Shown here: positions 57,727 through 64,000 of the stretch, in pieces
How the letters are laid out: each line of letters begins with the position of its first letter
Numbering within the stretch: position 1 is the first letter of the stretch
Assembly (NCBI GenBank): GCA_016987375.1
Contig: PJRA01000216.1
Span: 1,117,195-1,181,194, forward strand
DNA: 64,000 nucleotides
Source of the DNA: Brachionus koreanus
Lineage: Eukaryota; Rotifera; Eurotatoria; Ploima; Brachionidae
Direction: 5' to 3'
Program-made: the position numbers and the translations under genes
Notes under the pieces: generated by a model
The model's database searches: none
Told to the model about the DNA's origin: nothing
Seen by the model: only the letters and a program-made list of their open reading frames with translations

Positions 57727-59725
57727 ATGACTGAAGGAGAAAGTACTCAAACGGCAACTACCCAGCCGACTGTATCTACCAACGGCGCCACAAGCGCACC
57801 ACCGAATGGCCAGAAAGTTGAGCCCACTGCACAGCCCAAGCCACCTAGTCAAAACACTGAAGTAAAGCCGATGCCAAATCAGGCTAGCAAACCAACAAAT
57901 GAACCCAAACAAAATCAGAATAACGCACAGGCTCCTAATCAAAAACCAATGCCCATTAATCGACCAGTGCAAAATGGTCAAAACAAAAATCAGCCAATTA
58001 AACGGTTTAACCCGGTTAATCCTCCCAAAGTTCAGGCCGAGCCGGTTCAAAGTGAAAAAAAATTTACTGGCAGATGCAGACTATTTGTGGGAAATTTACC
58101 GGCTGACATAAATGAGAAAGAATTCAGAGATCTTTTCTCCAAATTCGGCGAATTGGGCGAAATATTTTTGAATACTCAACGAAGCTTTGGTTTCGTTAAG
58201 TTAGACACGCGTACAAATGCCGAACATGCCAAACAGGAGCTAGACGGATACACCTTCAAAGGTAGATGTATTCGAGTGCGTTTTGCTAGCCATGGAGCAG
58301 CAGTTAGGGTGAAAAATTTGTCACCATATGTTTCAAATGAATATCTGGAACAAGCTTTTTCAATGTTCGGACGAGTCGAACGAGCCGTGGTTATTGTGGA
58401 TGACAAAGGCAGATCAATCGGCGAAGGAATAGTCGAATTCGAGAGGAAACCGTCGGCAACTCAGTGTATCAATAAATGTACTGAAAATTGCTTTATTCTT
58501 ACTAACTATCCGAAACCGGTCATAGTTGAGCCACTTGAGCAGAAAGACGATGAGGATGGCCTACCAGAAAAGTCCATGATCAAAAACCAGCAGTTTTATG
58601 CCGATAGAGAGTCAGCGCCACACTTTGCTCCCAATAATTCTCTCGAACTTGAAATGGCTCTTAAATGGAGAGATTTGTACGAGTTGGAGAAGCAAATCAA
58701 AGAAGAGGGACTAAAGAAAATACAAGAGGCTCGCGAACAGCTTGAGCATGAAATAGAATTCAGTCTTATTGATTATAGAGAACAGAAAATTAAGGAAGAT
58801 CTAAGAGCCAAACAAGAAGAACTTCAGCGTATCGAGGACATGCGCAAACATGAATTTCAAAGACGCAAAGAAATGGACGTTTCGTAAGCATTTTTTTTCA
58901 CTAATCATTATTAATTTTTCTTTTGAAAATAATTTTTATTTTACTTTAGTTTCAGGCGTGATAATATGATGAATCAGCAGCCAAATCAAAGAATGCCACA
59001 TGGTCAAAATGGACAAAATTTTGATCAACCTATGATGAATCAGGTAAATGAATAAAAAATTGTCTTTTATTTATTGAGAAATTTTTGCTGATTTTATTCA
59101 CTGCCAAATTTGTTAATTTAAAAATTTTAATTCTGGTCTTTTATAGAGATTTAAATATCAAAAATTAAGAAAAAATTTAAAAAAAAATTAAATAGGATTC
59201 TCGTTTTTTTTTAATTATTTATTTAAAAAAAATAATATCAATTACTGGTTGTTGAATTTTTTAACCATATTTAATCAATAATTAGTTAAAATAGCGTAAT
59301 TTTTAGTTGGAAAAAAATTTTTTTAGTACATTTTTTAAACATGAATTTGACTTAAATTATAGTAAACCAATTTCTTAAAAAAACTAAAATTTTTGTTACA
59401 GAACATGCCGCCAATGATGCAAAATGGCCAAGGTCGTCGATACGACCAGTCAAATAACTTTAATCAGAATTTAAACCAGATGCCGCCTCAGCAGCAAGCA
59501 ATGCTGGCAGCGCAGTTATCAGCGTTCGCTATGGCTGCCAATATGAGCGGAATGAACGGACCAGGAATGTACGAACAAGGAATGCCGATGCAGAACCAGG
59601 GCAGAAATGAGCGCGGGGGTCGCAATTTCAATAGAAGAAGTGGCGGTGGGGGCAATAATAGAGCTTCGCAACGCGAAGATCCTTCGCCCTTTCCCGGCTT
59701 TGACCCCAAACGCGCTCGTTACTAA
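57727..59725 (+). CDS. NONO: DBHS RNA-binding protein (NONO/SFPQ/NonA)
   Basis: DBHS proteins act in paraspeckles, transcription and splicing. Exons 57727-58883, 58950-59043, 59402-59725; phases agree, 524 aa. The N-terminus (1-110) is Gln/Pro/Asn-rich. RRM1 at about 117-187 begins CRLFVGNLPADINEKEF; RRM2 at about 193-260 contains VRVKNLSPYVSNEYLEQAF; the NOPS domain follows (CFILTNYPKPVIVEPLEQKD then DEDGLPEK) and the coiled coil from about 310 (LEMALKWRDLYELEKQIKEE). The C-terminus is Gln/Met/Asn/Gly-rich with RGG-like pieces and ends DPKRARY. Invertebrates usually have a single DBHS gene, so no vertebrate paralogue is implied. The ATG follows a stop-containing leader. Confidence 0.95.
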
Positions 59726-62452
59726 GTAACGATCATGTAAATTTTTCATCTTAGATTTCAAACATAAATCAGTGAGCATGTGTGAGTGATCTTTTATCAT
59801 GTAGACTAAATATTTGTTCTAGATCTTAAGCTAAGTCTACACCGTAATATAAAGTGTATATAATCAATTATTAGAAATTTTGAATATCATTTTAGAAATT
59901 TTTTCTCTTTGGGCACTCATTTTAATTATAATTTATAATTTAATTTAAAAAAAAATTAAAAAAAAAAACTTTAATATTGTTTTGGTGGTCAAATTTTGTT
60001 ATTTGTTGTAAGAAACAAAGTGACACTCATAAGTGTTAGTAAATTTTAAAAGTAGTTTTATTTTTTTTTTTGATTTTACAAGAGACTAATTTTTAAATAA
60101 AACTAAACTAAAATATAAATAATTTGTTAAATGTATACTTACGATTTAAAAAGTTAAATTCCTCAAATTTGTGTAACATCTCAAATAATAGTTAACCAAA
60201 TTTTAAAATTTCAGACGTAAAATCGACATTTCAAGCCGACCATGACTAAATAATTAATTTAAAAATCAATTTCAAAGCAAATATTGATTGGAGTAAAGAA
60301 TGAATTGTATTTTAATGTTTTCAACTTATGAATTTATGATAAATTTTTCTTGTGAGATCTGCTAAATTTTGATCTACTCTTTGAAAATATTAATATTGTA
60401 ACTGATCGTGCTATTGCTTAAGTCAATTGCAAAAATATAAGTTTTTTTTATTTTTTAAAAATAAGTTGAAGAAACATTTGTAAAGGATAACTTTGGCTTT
60501 TTTAATTGCTTGTTGATCAGTCAATTTTTTCCATTTTTAATGAACTTAAAATAAAATTAATTCGGGAAAAAAAGAAAAGAAACGTAATAGAAACAATATT
60601 GGTTTTATTTTTTCTGAACAATTCAAATGTCAACCAAGTTCCTTCAATGTTATTAGAATTTTGTTATTAATTAACGTAAACATGCAAATATTCGTCAATT
60701 TGAACTGCTTAATTCAACATTTGAAGCTATTTAAAGAAAATTAATTTTTTTATTGTTTTAGATTTTTTAGAAATTAGTTTCAAACATTAAGTTAAGCATT
60801 TACACAAAAATGAATAAACTTTTATAACTTTTTTAACTTGAAAATTTCAAAAAATTTTAAATAAAATTTATGAGTGTTTTAAAACGAATGTGACTAAAAG
60901 AAAAAGTTGTTATACTCACACTTAAAAAAATTATCGAACTTACAATTTAAAAATTTTTTTTGTTGTGAAATCCTTGAAAATGTCTGTTTGATTTTGAATA
61001 AAAATTTTCTTGAAAAAAATAAACAAATTAATTGTAGAATTAAAAAAATAACTAGTTTTTATAAAAAAAATTTGTAGAACATTTCAGTCATCATTAAATC
61101 AATAATTTGAAAAGAATTATGTTTTAAAAGCAATATGGCATAAATTTAAGTCGCTTTTTGTTTTAACTATTATTTTAGCTAAAATTTTAATATAAATTTT
61201 CTAGAATTCTGTATCCTAATAGCTATAAAAATATTAGTGTCAAAGCTTTTTGCTAAAACTTGTAAATCGTTCATAAATTGTTAAACGTTTGATAATTTTG
61301 AAATTAAAATTTTATTTTCATTAATTGTTTAATACTTGATATAGTTTTTTGATATAAAATAAATTGATTAGACATCTAATGAAAAGTTTTTTAAAGGTAC
61401 TATACTTATATGATAGTCAAAATAAAAATTCCCAGGCAATCTAGAATCTACTTTTAGCAAGAAATCGTGTTTGATTAAGAAAACTTAGTTAAATGTAATT
61501 TATTTTAGTTTATTGAATAAATATAAATGACACAATTGGTAATATTCTATTGATTACAATACTTTGTCTATGAATTACTTTATGTGAAATATTTTATTTA
61601 AATTGAATTAAATGATTAAATGAATAAGAAAAAAAGTGATTTTGCCTGAGTTGATAATTTAGCTGCTTGTACGGCTGTTTTGTTATTAATTTTTTTTTCT
61701 GAATGCTTATATATCTAGCTCTTGTTTTTTGAATTCTTCCATCAATTTTTTTTTCTCGAATGTTCCATCCAATGCCTAGTTCTTTTAAATGTAACCAAAA
61801 GTTCTGGAAAGCCGTAATGCAAAACTCTCCTTACGATTCCCAATAGAGTGTTTGGATCTAAGCACATTTTGTAATAATGCTAATGATAATTAGGAGTTTA
61901 ACAGGGAAAATATCCGAAATTGATAATTAATATTATGGCACTAAAAAATAATTTCTCAATACTTGTTAATACATTTGTAACACGTTCATATCCTTTACCG
62001 ACTAATTGAACAATGGTGATTTGTTGATTTCCACAATGATGACAGAAAGTAAATGACAAATATCAAGAAATCTATACATGAAAAATTGCATTTTTTTTTA
62101 ATAATTTCGAATCAAATTATTAATTTATATTATTAAAACTTAAGGTGAAACAATATGAAGAAAAAAGCGATAATTTTAAATTAGAAAAATTTTTCTGGTT
62201 GAAACCTTAATTGAGCTTATTCTATGTGGGAAAAATTTTAAAGATTTAAAATATTCTAATCAGTAAAAAAATAAAAATCGATCGAAATAGTGAATAAAAA
62301 AAACTAAAATTTTTGATTAATTTATATTTCAATACTTAGTTTTATGATTTTATGAACAAAATCACATTACTTTAATTTTTTTTAAAAAATGTAATTTTTT
62401 TTGCTTGAACTAAACCTATGATATAAATCTCATTAAAAGTTTATTAGTATTG
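59726..62452. other. Gene-poor 3' flank of the DBHS gene with repeat debris
   Basis: A/T-rich. At 61504-61529 (minus strand) is a 26-nt sequence identical to one at 896-921, probably a shared retroelement tail. At about 61640-62060 the minus strand has short protein-like pieces (for example NFWLHLKELGIGWNIREKK and CHHCGNQQITIVQLVGKGYE) that look like a decayed transposon; not identified. Confidence 0.45.
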
Positions 62453-62667
62453 TTAACACTCAAAGGAACGATGACAATTTGAAATTTTTTTTATTCTTAT
62501 TTATCTTATAAAGAATAAATAATATCCATGCAAAATTTTCTGAATCTATTACTTTAAATAAATTTGTTATTATATTAAAATTTGATTTTTGGAAATGTGA
62601 TAGACAATCCCAAAGATATAGAGCATAAAAAAAGGTGTCAGATTGACACCGATCCTTTGAGTGTTAA
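62453..62667. mobile_element. MITE copy B, TTAA-flanked
   Basis: A 207-bp element (62457-62663) between TTAA tetranucleotides, with inverted ends CACTCAAAGGA (11 bp perfect) and the same subterminal palindrome GTGTCA-GAT-TGACAC at 62635-62649 as copy A at 15 kb. Interior AT-rich, noncoding, diverged from copy A. Confidence 0.78.
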
Positions 62668-63400
62668 TCATTCGAAAAAATTGAGCATACTAAGTTTCTT
62701 ATTTTCATTTTTAAAATTAATCTTCTGAAGCAACAAAAATTCAATTTTATAGAAAAATTAATGTAAATTATTTTATGAGCTTATGATTTCATTATTTCAT
62801 TATAAATTTTTTAAACTCTAATTAAAAGCTTTTTTTTGAAATCATTAAATGTTAGACTATCTGATATTACTAAATCCTAAACTAAAAAACCATACTTGAA
62901 AAACTTGAAAAATAGCAATCGATTTTGATTCTGTAATATTTACAATTCTTCAGTTTTTTCCTATCCTTTTTACCGGCAATTTGAAATTTCTTAATTAAAG
63001 CGATCCTTTATATTAACTTTTAATAACTAAGAAATTTAATAATAACATAAGTAAATAGTAGAATCTTGTAACTAAGAAAATTGTGTACATGAAAAAAAAA
63101 TTTGTTTTAAATCATTAAATGATTTATCTTAAGAGATAAACCATCAAGTAAAAAACATGATTAATATAGTGTTCAATTCTTATCTAAAATATAATTTCAA
63201 AAAAGGTTATATAAAATGTTTATTTTAAAAACAAAACTTATATAGGATAAATAAATTTTACTCTTTCAAAAAAAGTTTTATTATCTCATTTTTTTTGCAA
63301 GTCCAATTGGCAAAATGACATAAAAAAAATATTAAAATCATTTCAATGATATAAAATAATTTTTTTTATTATGAACAAAATATTGATGATTAATTAATTT
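62668..63400. other. Intergenic A/T DNA
   Basis: No gene, RNA or repeat recognised. Confidence 0.45.
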
Positions 63401-63401
63401 A

Positions 63402-63546
63402 GTAGCCCGTGTAGCCGAGTGGTTTGTGTGTTAGTCATGCAAGCAGAGGGTGGAGGGTTCAAAACCCACTGAGGGTGGAAAAATCTTCAAAATGTCTCTG
63501 CATTACGGGGCGCATGTTTAAACCCCTTTCATCAGAAAAAATGGGG
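63402..63546 (+). repeat. tRNA-derived SINE, cut by assembly gap
   Basis: The head has a pol III A box (TAGCCGAGTGG, 63412-63422) and a perfect B box (GGTTCAAAACC, 63456-63466) 33 bp apart, as in a tRNA. The acceptor stem does not close and no sound anticodon arm forms, so it is not a working tRNA. A GC-rich body follows (ATTACGGGGCGCATGTTTAA) and runs into the N gap. A gap starting in a SINE fits an assembly break at a high-copy repeat. Confidence 0.65.
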
Positions 63547-64000
63547 NNNNNNNNNNNNNNNNNNNNNNNNNNNNNNNNNNNNNNNNNNNNNNNNNNNNNN
63601 NNNNNNNNNNNNNNNNNNNNNNNNNNNNNNNNNNNNNNNNNNNNNNNNNNNNNNNNNNNNNNNNNNNNNNNNNNNNNNNNNNNNNNNNNNNNNNNNNNNN
63701 NNNNNNNNNNNNNNNNNNNNNNNNNNNNNNNNNNNNNNNNNNNNNNNNNNNNNNNNNNNNNNNNNNNNNNNNNNNNNNNNNNNNNNNNNNNNNNNNNNNN
63801 NNNNNNNNNNNNNNNNNNNNNNNNNNNNNNNNNNNNNNNNNNNNNNNNNNNNNNNNNNNNNNNNNNNNNNNNNNNNNNNNNNNNNNNNNNNNNNNNNNNN
63901 NNNNNNNNNNNNNNNNNNNNNNNNNNNNNNNNNNNNNNNNNNNNNNNNNNNNNNNNNNNNNNNNNNNNNNNNNNNNNNNNNNNNNNNNNNNNNNNNNNNN
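63547..64000. other. Assembly gap (N)
   Basis: 454 unresolved bases to the window edge. Confidence 0.99.

Noticed and set aside
59488..59800. Minus-strand ORFs over the DBHS last exon
   Set aside because: Mirrors of the Gly/Met/Asn-rich C-terminus of the DBHS protein.
63404..63476. Functional tRNA gene
   Set aside because: A and B boxes are present but the acceptor stem does not pair and no proper anticodon arm forms.
1..64000. CRISPR array, bacterial operon or prophage
   Set aside because: The window is intron-containing animal DNA; no spaced direct repeats of CRISPR type occur.

Overview
This window is AT-rich animal nuclear DNA (long A/T runs between genes, no bacterial operon signals). 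Nearly every gene is split by GT-AG introns, most of 40-70 bp with a few of 1.0-2.7 kb. The gene set (CEP152, AGGF1, TRMT5, MRPL4, EFTUD2, HSCB, WDR55, ABHD17, UFL1, tropomyosin, RBM8A, RAB11FIP3/4, metaxin, SNRNP35, eL42, NONO/SFPQ) is that of a bilaterian. A compact AT-rich invertebrate fits; a monogonont rotifer such as Brachionus is my best guess from base composition and intron size, and is not proven. I rebuilt about seventy introns by eye; reading frame stays continuous across all the splice junctions I accepted.

Layout. 0-5.7 kb: CEP152 N-terminal part (-) head to head with AGGF1 (+). 5.8-6.95 kb: decayed LINE (-). 7.1-12.1 kb: orphan secreted protein, TRMT5 and mitochondrial uL4m (all -), the last head to head with EFTUD2 (+). 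12.5-18.2 kb: EFTUD2 and HSCB (+). 18.4-20.1 kb: microsatellite, Tc1-type remnant and a nearly full-span dead mariner. 20.1-21.6 kb: WDR55 (-). 21.7-26.4 kb: gene-poor DNA with transposon scraps. 26.4-34.1 kb: ABHD17, a duplicated unknown repeat, an SH3 orphan and UFL1 (+). 35.2-41.1 kb: tropomyosin (+) with two recognisable starts, a possible third long head exon, and five pairs of mutually exclusive exons. 42.2-42.7 kb: a three-exon gene for a small secreted cysteine-knot-like peptide (-). 43.5-44.1 kb: RBM8A (-). 45.9-46.4 kb: LINE scrap. 46.6-54.8 kb: RAB11FIP3/4-like, metaxin, NEPRO-like, SNRNP35 (all -). 55.7-56.0 kb: another LINE scrap. 57.0-59.7 kb: eL42 and a DBHS protein (+). 59.7-63.5 kb: gene-poor, with a TTAA-flanked MITE and a tRNA-derived SINE running into an assembly gap.

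The genes are mostly housekeeping and do not form one pathway. RNA handling is over-represented (EFTUD2 in U5 snRNP, SNRNP35 in U11/U12 snRNP, RBM8A in the exon junction complex, NONO/SFPQ, TRMT5, WDR55, possibly NEPRO), as are mitochondrial functions (uL4m, HSCB, metaxin, TRMT5). The most novel items are the cysteine-rich peptide gene at 42.2-42.7 kb, the tropomyosin exon architecture with its possible atypical head exon, and a short MITE family with two copies in the window.
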